From Anaerolineae bacterium (GTDB lineage Bacteria; Chloroflexota; Anaerolineae; Aggregatilineales; UBA2796): DNA of 64,000 nucleotides. The DNA is taken from the NCBI GenBank assembly GCA_019637615.1, contig JAHBVJ010000024.1:1-64000 (forward strand). Reading direction: 5' to 3'. The notes beneath the pieces were generated by a model. The model did not search any database. It saw only the letters and a program-made list of their open reading frames with translations, and was not told the origin of the DNA. Below, in pieces: positions 54,881 through 63,422 of the stretch (positions within the stretch are counted from its first letter, which is position 1; every line of letters begins with the position of its first letter). The translations under genes were made by a program, and so were the position numbers.

Positions 54881-54944
54881 CAACAATCAACCCCCTGAAT
54901 ACGCCCTTTGGCTATCCCTTGTCAACCGTTAGCTGTCATACAGT
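54881..54944 (+). promoter_or_regulatory. Composite operator-promoter, copy A (RDD operon)
   Basis: First half-site CAACAATCAACCCC (TCAAC at 54887), ACGCCCTTTGGCTATC core, second half-site TCAAC at 54922, then 17 bp to TACAGT (54939-54944). No -35 box is visible. Confidence 0.7.
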
Positions 54945-54995
54945 CGCACCAACGACCTGACACGATGAAATGTGTCATTGAGAGGAGCAAACGTG

Positions 54996-55397
54996 ATGGT
55001 AGCAGAGACTTATGACGTAGCGAGCTATGAACTGGCAGACATCGGGGCGCGCTGCGTCGCATGGTTCATCGATGGAACGATTCTGTTCCTGATTGAGAGC
55101 GCCGGATTTTTCACCGCGCGGGAAACCGGAGTCGGCATTGGTTTCGTCATCGGGTTGGCGTATACGTGGTTCTTCCTCACGCGCAATCAAGGGCAAACCC
55201 CCGGCAAGCTGCTGATGAAAATCCGCGTGATTAAGACGGATGGCACCCCAATTAGCGATAGCGACGCCGTGATCCGCTATGTCGGAACGTTCATCAACTC
55301 CGTTTGTCTCATCGGCTGGTTGTGGGTGCTGTTAGACGAAAACCGACAAGGCTGGCACGACAAATTCGCTCATACCTACGTGGTTAAGGCCGAGTAA
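54996..55397 (+). CDS. RDD-family membrane protein
   Basis: 133 residues from the ATG at 54996, with AGAGGAG 8 bp upstream. The RDD domain starts at LADIGARCVAWFIDGTILFL (with Arg and Asp in the first helix). A second helix and the NQGQTPGKLLMKIRVIKTDG loop, typical of the family, come next, and it ends in a third helix and HDKFAHTYVV. Function is mostly unknown; some members act in transport. It is the first gene of an operon with the next membrane protein. Confidence 0.88.
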   Translation: MVAETYDVASYELADIGARCVAWFIDGTILFLIESAGFFTARETGVGIGFVIGLAYTWFFLTRNQGQTPGKLLMKIRVIKTDGTPISDSDAVIRYVGTFINSVCLIGWLWVLLDENRQGWHDKFAHTYVVKAE

Positions 55398-55425
55398 TTC
55401 ACTCATAAGCATAGGAGATATGCAC

Positions 55426-56478
55426 ATGCGCAAGCTATATGCTCTTTTCGTCCTGATCGTGGTGTTTTTCCCGTTAGCCATTGCCACGATGACCATGACG
55501 GCGATCCGTCCGTGGCTGTTAGATCGCGGCTTCTATGAACGCATCGTGAACAATGACCACTTCTATGAAGCCATGTGGACGGAGGATCTCTCCAATCGCT
55601 TCGATGAAGCCCTCTTCACCAACGTCGAACAGCTTCCGCTCGGTGCGTTAAGCCTCGCCTTGCGTGAAGTCGTAATGCCTGCCTATCTGCGAGGGCAAAC
55701 GCTGAACGTGATTGATCAGGTATTCAACACGATTGAAGGGCGTGCCAAAGACTTCACGCTGACGTTGGACATCGCTCCTCTCAAGACGATTCTCATCGGA
55801 GAGGGACGACTACCTTTTGCGGCTGCCCTCGCCGCTGCACTGCCGCCATGCGCTGTTGATCAAGCACCAATCGCGCCGAATGGAAATCTAGTACGCTGCA
55901 TTGCCGCTGATAGTTCCGTTGAAGCTGCTGCCGCGCAGATTGCCGATGCACTCCCCACCGTCCTTAAAACCACCCCTGATCAGCTAGTCATCGAGGGGCA
56001 AGGCTATGTACGTACGAATTGGTACGACTTTGCATGGTTCCTCGGCAGCGGTATCCACAACGTGCTAGACCTCGCCATCTTGATGATGGGCTTCGTTACG
56101 GTGAGCATCGGCTTCGTGGCTGTGTACTTCGGCGGAGATGACCAGAGGGGGCGGCTTAAGTGGTTTGGCGCTGCGCTGCTCGTACCAGCGTCACTGTTCC
56201 TATTATCGGGGATCGGCCTTACCGCGCGTTGGGGCATCGACGCGGTCACCGCCAGCATCGCCACCACGCGCTGGGATGGCGTGCAGTACAGCCAGAGTTT
56301 CCGTGAAGCCGTCGCCAGTGTGGTTGTACCCATCGTCCAGCAGATTGGCAGCGGATTTTTACTCACGGGCGCGGTCGCGTGCCTGATGGCGCTTGGACTG
56401 TTGGTTCTGAGTTGGATAACACCAGCCGAAGGGCAACCAAGCCCGAAAGTGGTTCAGGTTCGAGTACGCACTTCCTAG
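55426..56478 (+). CDS. Membrane protein of unknown function
   Basis: About 350 residues from the ATG at 55426 (MRKLYALFVLIVVFF), which has AGGAG 8 bp upstream; an ATG 6 bp earlier is too close to the ribosome site. One N-terminal helix, an extracellular region of about 170 residues (one CAV/RCI cysteine pair), then three or four C-terminal helices. No family is recognised. It lies 28 bp after the RDD gene. Confidence 0.65.
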   Translation: MRKLYALFVLIVVFFPLAIATMTMTAIRPWLLDRGFYERIVNNDHFYEAMWTEDLSNRFDEALFTNVEQLPLGALSLALREVVMPAYLRGQTLNVIDQVFNTIEGRAKDFTLTLDIAPLKTILIGEGRLPFAAALAAALPPCAVDQAPIAPNGNLVRCIAADSSVEAAAAQIADALPTVLKTTPDQLVIEGQGYVRTNWYDFAWFLGSGIHNVLDLAILMMGFVTVSIGFVAVYFGGDDQRGRLKWFGAALLVPASLFLLSGIGLTARWGIDAVTASIATTRWDGVQYSQSFREAVASVVVPIVQQIGSGFLLTGAVACLMALGLLVLSWITPAEGQPSPKVVQVRVRTS

Positions 56479-56530
56479 CGAAAGTGTATGGTCGGTCAGG
56501 GGATGTCACGTGGCGCACCCTGACCGAGGC

Positions 56531-56595
56531 TCAACAGTCAACCCCTAAACATAGTCCTTGGAATACCCCTCATCAACGTCTCTCTCATCTAGAGG
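56531..56595 (+). promoter_or_regulatory. Composite operator-promoter, copy B (hydrolase 1)
   Basis: TCAACCCC at 56538, a less conserved middle (CATAGTCCTTGGAATACC), TCAAC at 56573, 17 bp, then TAGAGG (56590-56595). It is the most diverged of the five copies. Confidence 0.6.
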
Positions 56596-56633
56596 GGCCT
56601 TATCGACAACACAATAAAGAGAAGGAGACCCGT

Positions 56634-57689
56634 ATGACTACGGTTACGCCAAGCAGTGAAGCAGCCCCGAATCCGATGCCCCACCGACGCAGGTGGTGGT
56701 TCTATCTCCGTCGTGGCCTGATGGTGGTTGCTATCCTATTCGTCGCGCTCGTACTACTAGGCGTGACGTACCAGACCGCCGCCACCGAAATCGACAAGCG
56801 TACCTATCCGCCGCGCGGTCAATTGTATAACGTCAACGGCCATCAGATGCACATGGTATGCATGGGCGAAGGCAGTCCGACTGTTATTTTGCAGGCAGGC
56901 GGGGTTGCTGAATCTCTATGGTGGTACTGGGTTCAGAACGAACTTGCCGTCCACACGAAAGTTTGCGCCTTTGATCGCCCCGGCTTGGGATGGAGCGAGG
57001 CGGTGAGCGGGATGCGCGATCCAGCTACGATCTTGAGTGAACTTCACGCGCTGCTAGCTGAGGCGAACGTGCCACCACCCTACCTTATGGCGGGTCATTC
57101 TTATGGTGGCTTGCTGACGCGTCTTTACGCCGCACAGTATCCGCAGGAGATCAAAGGAATTGTCCTTGTTGATGCATTCGTCGTTGGGATGCATCCGCAA
57201 GATTTTGGTGATAAGCGCGAGGTCGATGCGCTCATCGCGCAGTATGACTGGCTGCGGATTCTGCTATATGCACAAACGCGCACCGGGCTGATCCGTCTGG
57301 CGAATCCCGGTGAGTTCCATAAGGCGGGTTATCCAGCCCCGATCGCTAGCGAATTGACGGCATTGCAACTTCGTAACGAGGTGATGGATACCGATTTTGC
57401 GGAGAAAGTCACCGCCTTGTGGGCACTCATCGAAACGTCTGCGAAGGCGGATAACTTGGGCAACCTGCCGGTGATCCTACTGTGGGGGAGTTTGTCCGAC
57501 ATGACGAAGGAGCGCAACACGGCTCTCCTGAAGGAAACGTTCACCTATTCCTCCAACAGCGTTACGCGCTATGTTGAAGGCGCGGATCACTTATCCATCC
57601 TCGGCACCGAGCGGTATGCACGGCAAATCACGGATGCTGTACTCGACATGATCGCAACCACGCAGACAGGTAAACCGCTGTCACAGTAA
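56634..57689 (+). CDS. Membrane-anchored alpha/beta hydrolase 1
   Basis: 351 residues from the ATG at 56634 (GAAGGAG upstream). A basic HRRRWWFYLRR start and one helix (about 29-47) anchor the enzyme with its catalytic domain outside. The conserved neck YPPRGQLYNVNGHQMH follows. The nucleophile Ser156 is in GHSYGG, the acid probably Asp289 in LLWGSLSD, and His319 in EGADH. The oxyanion strand reads VILQAGGVAESLWWYW. It is one of three close paralogues here. Substrate unknown; an ester or lipid-like signal is possible. The frame extends further upstream but without a ribosome site. Confidence 0.88.
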   Translation: MTTVTPSSEAAPNPMPHRRRWWFYLRRGLMVVAILFVALVLLGVTYQTAATEIDKRTYPPRGQLYNVNGHQMHMVCMGEGSPTVILQAGGVAESLWWYWVQNELAVHTKVCAFDRPGLGWSEAVSGMRDPATILSELHALLAEANVPPPYLMAGHSYGGLLTRLYAAQYPQEIKGIVLVDAFVVGMHPQDFGDKREVDALIAQYDWLRILLYAQTRTGLIRLANPGEFHKAGYPAPIASELTALQLRNEVMDTDFAEKVTALWALIETSAKADNLGNLPVILLWGSLSDMTKERNTALLKETFTYSSNSVTRYVEGADHLSILGTERYARQITDAVLDMIATTQTGKPLSQ

Positions 57690-57697
57690 TCGGATGT

Positions 57698-57722
57698 GTT
57701 GGAGGGGTAAGCGCCTCTCCAA
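57698..57722 (+). terminator. Hairpin after hydrolase 1
   Basis: GTTGGAG and CTCCAA, extended by GG/CC pairs, form a stem whose 3' arm overlaps the next operator copy by a few bases. Confidence 0.5.
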
Positions 57723-57782
57723 CAATCAACCCCAAAATACGCCTTTTGGCTATCGGTGATCAACCCCAACATCCACTAGAGT
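57720..57782 (+). promoter_or_regulatory. Composite operator-promoter, copy C (CPBP operon)
   Basis: CAACAATCAACCCC (TCAAC at 57726), ATACGCCTTTTGGCTATC core, TCAAC at 57760, 17 bp, then TAGAGT (57777-57782). Confidence 0.75.
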
Positions 57783-57823
57783 GACCTTAACGTAATCTCT
57801 GATCCGCAAGTAAGGAGTCCCAC

Positions 57824-58738
57824 GTGAACGAGCCTATCACTGTATCAGTACATACGTCGGCAACAATTAGCGAAAACCGCTTTGTGCTGTATGCAGCATG
57901 GACGCTTGTGCTGCTACTCACGGTGCCGCAGATCATCCTCGGCGCGTTCCTGCATCTGGACATCGGCTGGCTTGAGCCAGCCCGCTTGATCATATTGGCG
58001 TCGCTGTTTGCCCTGAGCTTTGTGTGGTCGCTGATCCGTCCACTACGACGCCTGATCTTGGCCTTTCTGATCATATACGGGGTCGAGGGCTGGTTGTTGG
58101 GGTCGCTGTTTCAGGGCAGTCAACTCTTCGCCAGCGTCTTTGGTGGCAATATGAATCTCACCTTCTTCGGGGAACGGCTGGCACGTATCGGCGCGACACT
58201 GGTCATGCTGTTCGCACTGCTGGGAATGGGTCTGAAGCGTCAGGAGTTCTTCCTGACCATCGGTAAGCTCAACGCCGTCACCGAAGCAGAGCGCTGGGGC
58301 ATTCCCCGCCGCCCTCAGACTTGGCCGGGCTTTGGTGGACGTTATGCACTGATCATCGTCACGATTTTCGTGGCCTTCATGGTACCGTCATTGCATCCCT
58401 CGTTAAGTAACTTATCAGTCGGTCTGGTAGCGTTCGCCGCGTTGTGCGCCTTGATGAACGCCTTCGCAGAAGAATTTCTATACCGTTCGGCGCTGCTGCC
58501 ACAGGTGCTGCCCATTTTTGGCAAAGACGCGTCCTTAATTCTCGTCGCGTCGTGGTTTGGGATCGGGCACTACTTCGGTGTACCGTACGGGATCACGGGC
58601 GTGATCCTCACGACCTTCGGCGGCTGGATATTCGCCAAGAGCATGGTCGAAACGCGCGGGATGGGATGGCCTCTGTTCCTGCATTTCGTATCTGACTTCA
58701 CTGTTTACCTGATCATCTTGCTGGCGGGTGGTTTTTAG
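57824..58738 (+). CDS. CPBP-family intramembrane metalloprotease
   Basis: 304 residues, about eight helices, starting at GTG with AAGGAG 6 bp upstream. The Abi/CPBP motifs are present: AEEFLYRSALL (EExxxR), GIGHYFGVPYG (His) and LFLHFVSDF (HxxxD). Family members cleave prenylated or membrane-embedded peptides, and in bacteria several serve in bacteriocin processing or self-immunity. It leads an operon with hydrolases 2 and 3. Confidence 0.9.
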   Translation: MNEPITVSVHTSATISENRFVLYAAWTLVLLLTVPQIILGAFLHLDIGWLEPARLIILASLFALSFVWSLIRPLRRLILAFLIIYGVEGWLLGSLFQGSQLFASVFGGNMNLTFFGERLARIGATLVMLFALLGMGLKRQEFFLTIGKLNAVTEAERWGIPRRPQTWPGFGGRYALIIVTIFVAFMVPSLHPSLSNLSVGLVAFAALCALMNAFAEEFLYRSALLPQVLPIFGKDASLILVASWFGIGHYFGVPYGITGVILTTFGGWIFAKSMVETRGMGWPLFLHFVSDFTVYLIILLAGGF

Positions 58739-58775
58739 TCACCTGCGCGACTATGAATCACTCGTCGCAAAACCC

Positions 58776-58852
58776 GAATATGCGCCCAAGTGGCGCAAGC
58801 GATCCGACAGGTCATCGATGCCGTTCAAACAGGTGAGTTACTCGCCAAATAA
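58776..58852 (+). pseudogene. 3' fragment of a fourth alpha/beta hydrolase gene
   Basis: The frame reads QVAQAIRQVIDAVQTGELLAK and a stop. This matches the last residues of hydrolases 1-3 (for example RQVSEAVLDLIDAVQTGKRL). A single missing base separates it from a preceding PEYA block. The rest of the gene is gone, replaced by the CPBP gene end. Its stop overlaps the ribosome site of hydrolase 2. Confidence 0.75.
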
Positions 58853-58861
58853 GGGGGAATG

Positions 58862-59914
58862 ATGAGCGTTACCTCTCAAAATGAAATGTCTACCCAACCG
58901 ATGCGCAGGCGTGGTTGCTTCTTCTATCTGAAGCGTGCAACGCTTGGCTTCAGCCTTGTCCTGATCGCCCTCGTGCTGCTTGGTGTTGGGTATCAGACCG
59001 TCGCCAGTGAGCTGGACAAACGGTCTTATGCACCGCGCGGTCAGATTTATACAGTAAATGGACACCAGATGCATCTAGTCTGCAACGGCAGCGGCAGTCC
59101 GGCAGTGATTTTGCAGGCGGGTGCAAGTGCCGAGTCCCTGTGGTGGTACCGCGTGCAGCAGCAGCTTGCGCCGCACACGCAGGTCTGCGCCTATGACCGC
59201 CCCGGCATGGGCTGGAGCGATCCCGTAGAAGGGTCTCGCGATCCACTCACCATCAACGCCGAACTCCACACGCTCCTAGATCGGGCAGGGATTCCCGCAC
59301 CATACGTCATGGCGGGGCATTCTTACGGTGCGATCCTGACACGGGTGTATGCCGCGCAATATCCCAATGAGGTTGCTGGCATCATTCTGGTCGATAGTCA
59401 ACTCGTGACGCCGAAACGCTTCGCCAGCGAAGGCGAAGTCAATCAAAACCGATCCTATTGGGATATCGTACAGGGATTAGGTTCCGTGATGACTCGCGTG
59501 GGACTGACGCGCCTGATTGGTAATGGCGATTTTCAGCGATTCGGTTATCCGCCGGAGATTGCACAGGAAATCGTGGGACTGCAAGCACGTCTCCAAGTTG
59601 TCGATGCGTATTATGCTGAAAATGGCCCTGCCTTTCCGGCGCTCCAAGCGGCCTCGGCGGCAGCGGAAAATCTTGGCGATTTGCCTGTCAGCGTCTTATG
59701 GGCGAGCCAAACCAACGACCAAAATCAGGGCAATCCGTCCTTGCGTCCGTTCATGGAGGAACTCTCCACCTATTCTACAACTACCGTAACACGTGTCGTG
59801 GAAGGTGCGAATCACGGTTCGATTCTGGGCATGGAGGAATACGCTCGACAAGTAAGTGAGGCGGTCTTGGACTTAATCGACGCCGTACAGACTGGCAAAC
59901 GCCTCGGATCATGA
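58862..59914 (+). CDS. Membrane-anchored alpha/beta hydrolase 2
   Basis: 350 residues from the second of two tandem ATGs (GGGGG 5 bp upstream). The build equals hydrolase 1: a basic MRRRGCFFYLKRA start, one helix, YAPRGQIYTVNGHQMH, nucleophile in GHSYGAIL, acid in the SVLWASQTND region and His in EGANHGSIL. It is co-transcribed with the CPBP gene and, 25 bp downstream, with hydrolase 3. Sequence differences in the lid region (about 185-260) suggest a different substrate. Confidence 0.87.
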   Translation: MSVTSQNEMSTQPMRRRGCFFYLKRATLGFSLVLIALVLLGVGYQTVASELDKRSYAPRGQIYTVNGHQMHLVCNGSGSPAVILQAGASAESLWWYRVQQQLAPHTQVCAYDRPGMGWSDPVEGSRDPLTINAELHTLLDRAGIPAPYVMAGHSYGAILTRVYAAQYPNEVAGIILVDSQLVTPKRFASEGEVNQNRSYWDIVQGLGSVMTRVGLTRLIGNGDFQRFGYPPEIAQEIVGLQARLQVVDAYYAENGPAFPALQAASAAAENLGDLPVSVLWASQTNDQNQGNPSLRPFMEELSTYSTTTVTRVVEGANHGSILGMEEYARQVSEAVLDLIDAVQTGKRLGS

Positions 59915-59939
59915 AGCTGTACCCAAGGACTGCAAAATC

Positions 59940-60983
59940 ATGACAGGAAAAACCAAGAATCCAAACGAAACCGCCGTACCTCGACGTGGCTGCTGGTACT
60001 ATGCCAAGCGTGGTCTGCTTAGGGTTGGCGTCGTTCTCGCCGTGCTCATCATCTTGGGCATAGCCTATCAGACTATCGCTACCGAGCAAGACAAAGGCAA
60101 GTATGCTCCGCGTGGTCAGTTGTACAACGTGAACGGTCATCAGATGCATATGATCTGCATGGGCAAAGGCAGCCCGACCGTGATTTTGCAGGCAGGCGGG
60201 TTAGCTGAGTCTACATGGTGGTATTGGGTTCAGAACCAATTAGCAGCATTTACCCGTGTCTGCGCGTTTGATCGTCCCGGCTTTGGATGGAGCGAAGCAG
60301 TTGATGATCCGCGTGATGCGCTCACAATTAACGCGGAATTGCATAGCCTGTTGCAACAAGCAGGCATTGCCCCGCCTTATGTGATGGCAGGTCATTCGCT
60401 TGGGGCGATGTGGACACGAGTATACGCAAAGCAATATCCACCAGAAATCATTGGTATCGTTCTAGTTGACAGCGCAGCTACTCCAGCTTCGGAACCATTT
60501 CCTAGTCAGAGCGCATTTGAAGAATGGAAAACCCCACGCATTCTCGGTCAGGCTGTAGTATGGGTGGCTTACCGCATCGGTGTGGAACGTTTGACAGCGC
60601 CAACATCTTTTCAAGGTGTGGGTTATCCAGCCGATTTGGCATTGGAAATGGCAACTCTGCAATCGCCCAATCGTGTTTTCGATGCTAGTTACGCTGAGCA
60701 AATTCCGGGCATGTGGGGAACGATAAATGCCACCGCTGCCGTCCAAGATTTGGGAGCGCTGCCGACCATAATCTTGTGGGCGGGGTCATCGACCGATATG
60801 CAAGTGGTAAGAGTTGCCCTTCGCAAGGAGCTTTCAGCCTTGTCCTCCAACAGTGTGACCCGCTTTATCGAGGGCGCGGATCACGGTTCGATTTTGGGCA
60901 CGGAGCAGTACGCGCAGCAGGTGACGAATGCCATTCTTGACGTGATCGCTGCCGCGCAGACGGGCAAATCGCTATCCGAATAG
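59940..60983 (+). CDS. Membrane-anchored alpha/beta hydrolase 3
   Basis: 347 residues. RRGCWYYAKRGLLRVGVV is the anchor start. YAPRGQLYNVNGHQMH, VILQAGGLAESTWWYWV, nucleophile GHSLGAMWTR and EGADHGSIL follow. It is closest to hydrolase 1 by eye in the first third. It shares the operon of the CPBP gene. The ATG follows AAGGA. Confidence 0.87.
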   Translation: MTGKTKNPNETAVPRRGCWYYAKRGLLRVGVVLAVLIILGIAYQTIATEQDKGKYAPRGQLYNVNGHQMHMICMGKGSPTVILQAGGLAESTWWYWVQNQLAAFTRVCAFDRPGFGWSEAVDDPRDALTINAELHSLLQQAGIAPPYVMAGHSLGAMWTRVYAKQYPPEIIGIVLVDSAATPASEPFPSQSAFEEWKTPRILGQAVVWVAYRIGVERLTAPTSFQGVGYPADLALEMATLQSPNRVFDASYAEQIPGMWGTINATAAVQDLGALPTIILWAGSSTDMQVVRVALRKELSALSSNSVTRFIEGADHGSILGTEQYAQQVTNAILDVIAAAQTGKSLSE

Positions 60984-60995
60984 ACGCCAGCTAGT

Positions 60996-61017
60996 GGGGC
61001 GAGGTTCGGTTCGCCCC
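60996..61017 (+). terminator. Hairpin after hydrolase 3
   Basis: GGGGCGA pairs with TCGCCCC over an 8-nt loop, directly before operator copy D. Confidence 0.55.
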
Positions 61018-61020
61018 TTC

Positions 61021-61083
61021 CAACAATCATCCCCTAAATACACCTTTCGGCTACCCATAATCAACCTCTTTGCCGCATAGAGT
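61021..61083 (+). promoter_or_regulatory. Composite operator-promoter, copy D (TAP-type hydrolase)
   Basis: CAACAATCATCCCC (half-site at 61027), ATACACCTTTCGGCTACC core, TCAAC at 61061, 17 bp, TAGAGT (61078-61083). Confidence 0.75.
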
Positions 61084-61118
61084 AGGCACATCGAAATCGC
61101 CCAAAGGGAGAAACAATC

Positions 61119-63116
61119 ATGCCTTTGATGAAACTGCCAAGCCCTCAACAACTAGGTCGCCAACTAGTCGGCGTCTGTGTGCTGGTCTGCCTCCTTCTGA
61201 TGCTGATGAGCACAGACATGTCCGTCCTCGCACAGAGCAAGGGAAAGTCATCGCGTTTTGAGGAAGCCAAGTGCCCTATGCCGCTGCCCAACGATGTCAA
61301 TGTTACATGCGGCTATCTGAGCGTGCCGGAAGATCATAACGAGGTCAACAGCCGCCCAATTAAGCTCGCAGTGGCGATCTTACACAGTCACAGCAACCAT
61401 CCTCAGCCTGATCCGGTTGTGCATCTACACGGCGGGCCGGGTCAAGCTGATTTACGGCGCATCTTCGGCTATCTGAACGCTTCTTATCTTGCCGAGCGCG
61501 ATCTGATCTTAGTGGATCAGCGCGGGACAGGTTTCTCCGAACCGTCGTTGCGCTGTCCGGAAGTCGATGACGCCACGCTGAACAGCCTTTTGCAAGGGCG
61601 CACTCGGCAAGACACGATTGATGGTGATGTCGCCGGAGCCGCCGCCTGCCGTGATCGTCTGCAAAATGAAGGCATTACCATCGCGGCTTACAATTCCCTC
61701 CAAAGCGCCGCTGACTTCGAGGAGCTGCGCCAAGCGCTCGGTTACGCACAGTGGAATCTGTATGGAACTTCGTATGGCGCGCTGCTTGCGCAGATCATGA
61801 TGAAGCTGTACCCCGACACGATCCGCAGTGTCACGCTGGAAGCGACCATGCCTTTGCAGCAGACAGCCGAGGAACCCGCGATGTTTGGGCGTGCGCTGCA
61901 TGAAGTGTTGTCCGGCTGTGCCAATGATCCATCCTGCAACGCGGCCTATCCGCGACTTGCAGAACAATTTCGGGCAGCGGTGGAACGGCTCGATGCACAG
62001 CCCGTGATGCTGAATGTGCAGCTCGTGCGGGACGGTGCGTTCAGCAAGCTGCCTATGAATGGGCAGTTGTTCGCTAACATCCTGTTTCTTCAACTCTACT
62101 CGCCCGTCAGCATTCCGTATATTCCATTCATGGTTACGCAGGTGGCGGCTGGCAATGGACAAGTGATGGTGATTCCAGCAAACCAGACACTCCGGCTTTT
62201 GAGCAGCGGCATCGAGACAGGGGAACGGCTGTCCGTTACCTGTCAGGACATATTGCCGTTCACCGTCGTTGAGGATGGGACGCAAACCGCGCAAGAATAT
62301 CCGCATCTCGCGGGTGTGCAAATCATGACATCGTGGTCAATCCATCCGGTATGCGAGACATGGGCAGTGCCGGCAATGCCTGAGGAGTTCAGCATGCCCG
62401 TGAGCAGCACGATTCCCGCCTTGCTACTGCACGGGCAGTATGACCCCCGCCTGACCACTGCGTACGACACGCAGGTCGCCCGATCCCTACCGAATAGTTT
62501 CGCTTACATTATTCCCGGCGTGAGTCATCAGGCACTACTAACCTCACCTTGTGCCCAAGCCATCGCAGCTACGTTCGTCAGCAACCCTACGCATGAACCT
62601 GCAACGGGCTGCCTTGCCGAAGTCACTGCGCAAAAATTCGTCTTGCCGGATGAGCTTTACCCGACCTCGGCAATGGTGAACCTCACCTACGCCACGCTAG
62701 AGCCTTTGAACCCGCTGCTGCTGGTGCTGCTTCTGATCTGCATCGTGACGTTCATAGCTGGATTGTTCAGCACTATCCATCGCAAAACTCAGTCTCTGGC
62801 GATCCGTTGGCTGTCGGCGCTGGTCGCGCTGTTGGGGCTGGTGACATTGCTCGCGCTGATTGGCGTCGTGCTCATAAATCTGAGCAATAGTACGCTGATC
62901 GGGTTCGGCATTCCCGCTAGCATGGCGTGGGTACGCTTTTTACCTCTGATCATCGGTATAGCTGCCATCATCCTCACGTTGCTCATGGGGCGACTGTGGT
63001 TGTTGCGCTCATGGAGAGCGTCAACCTCAATACGCAGTCGCATATACACGTCCGCGATCGCCCTAGCGGGACTATTTGTCAGTGTTTGGCTGCTCACCTT
63101 GGGATTTCTGCCGTAA
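61119..63116 (+). CDS. Exported alpha/beta hydrolase (TAP/prolyl aminopeptidase type) with C-terminal membrane domain
   Basis: 665 residues starting at the ATG after GGGAG. A signal peptide (VGVCVLVCLLLMLMS) precedes the hydrolase. HLHGGPGQADLR is the oxyanion strand, LVDQRGTGFSEPSL the next loop, GTSYGALLAQ holds the nucleophile, ALLLHGQYDPRLT the acid and PGVSHQALL the His with a TAP-like C-terminal segment. After about 530 residues come four helices (starting LNPLLLVLLLICIVTFIAGLF), which is unusual for the family. The enzyme probably removes N-terminal residues from peptides, or cleaves esters, at the outer face of the membrane. Confidence 0.87.
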   Translation: MPLMKLPSPQQLGRQLVGVCVLVCLLLMLMSTDMSVLAQSKGKSSRFEEAKCPMPLPNDVNVTCGYLSVPEDHNEVNSRPIKLAVAILHSHSNHPQPDPVVHLHGGPGQADLRRIFGYLNASYLAERDLILVDQRGTGFSEPSLRCPEVDDATLNSLLQGRTRQDTIDGDVAGAAACRDRLQNEGITIAAYNSLQSAADFEELRQALGYAQWNLYGTSYGALLAQIMMKLYPDTIRSVTLEATMPLQQTAEEPAMFGRALHEVLSGCANDPSCNAAYPRLAEQFRAAVERLDAQPVMLNVQLVRDGAFSKLPMNGQLFANILFLQLYSPVSIPYIPFMVTQVAAGNGQVMVIPANQTLRLLSSGIETGERLSVTCQDILPFTVVEDGTQTAQEYPHLAGVQIMTSWSIHPVCETWAVPAMPEEFSMPVSSTIPALLLHGQYDPRLTTAYDTQVARSLPNSFAYIIPGVSHQALLTSPCAQAIAATFVSNPTHEPATGCLAEVTAQKFVLPDELYPTSAMVNLTYATLEPLNPLLLVLLLICIVTFIAGLFSTIHRKTQSLAIRWLSALVALLGLVTLLALIGVVLINLSNSTLIGFGIPASMAWVRFLPLIIGIAAIILTLLMGRLWLLRSWRASTSIRSRIYTSAIALAGLFVSVWLLTLGFLP

Positions 63117-63128
63117 ATCATCACCGTC

Positions 63129-63160
63129 GCGAGGGGGCGCTATTGCCTGCGCTCCCTCGC
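63129..63160 (+). terminator. Hairpin after the TAP-type hydrolase
   Basis: GCGAGGGGGCGC and GCGCTCCCTCGC form a 12-bp stem (one mismatch) with an 8-nt loop, directly before operator copy E. Confidence 0.65.
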
Positions 63161-63224
63161 CAAAAATCAACCGTCAGAATACGCCTTTTGGCTATCCGTA
63201 ATCAACCCGTTCGTCGCCTACAGT
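63161..63224 (+). promoter_or_regulatory. Composite operator-promoter, copy E (ABC operon)
   Basis: AATCAACCG (TCAAC at 63167), ATACGCCTTTTGGCTATC core, TCAAC at 63202, 17 bp, TACAGT (63219-63224). Confidence 0.75.
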
Positions 63225-63250
63225 AGCCATACACGTTATGGAGATAACAC

Positions 63251-63397
63251 ATGACAACATCAGAACGGCACTTTCTCAAATTCGACAGCATCGTGATCCT
63301 CTGGACGCGGGGACTTGACCATTTACTGCCGCTCATAGGCATCTGGTTCGACAGTGCGTGTGACCGCAGGCAACCGGGTAACGTCCGCAGAGCCTAA
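63251..63397 (+). CDS. Small 48-residue protein
   Basis: The frame starts MTTSERHFLKFDSIVILW and ends with NVRRA. GGAG lies 7 bp upstream and operator copy E ends 26 bp before it. A short hydrophobic centre (DHLLPLIGIWF) could lie on or in a membrane. It may be a real small protein, or a leader peptide for the ABC genes. No family is known. Confidence 0.45.
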   Translation: MTTSERHFLKFDSIVILWTRGLDHLLPLIGIWFDSACDRRQPGNVRRA

Positions 63398-63422
63398 CGA
63401 GCACACGATAGAGGGCTTACCA

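Noticed and set aside
56379..56633. N-terminal extension of hydrolase 1
   Set aside because: It overlaps the previous gene and operator copy B; a strong ribosome site precedes the ATG at 56634.
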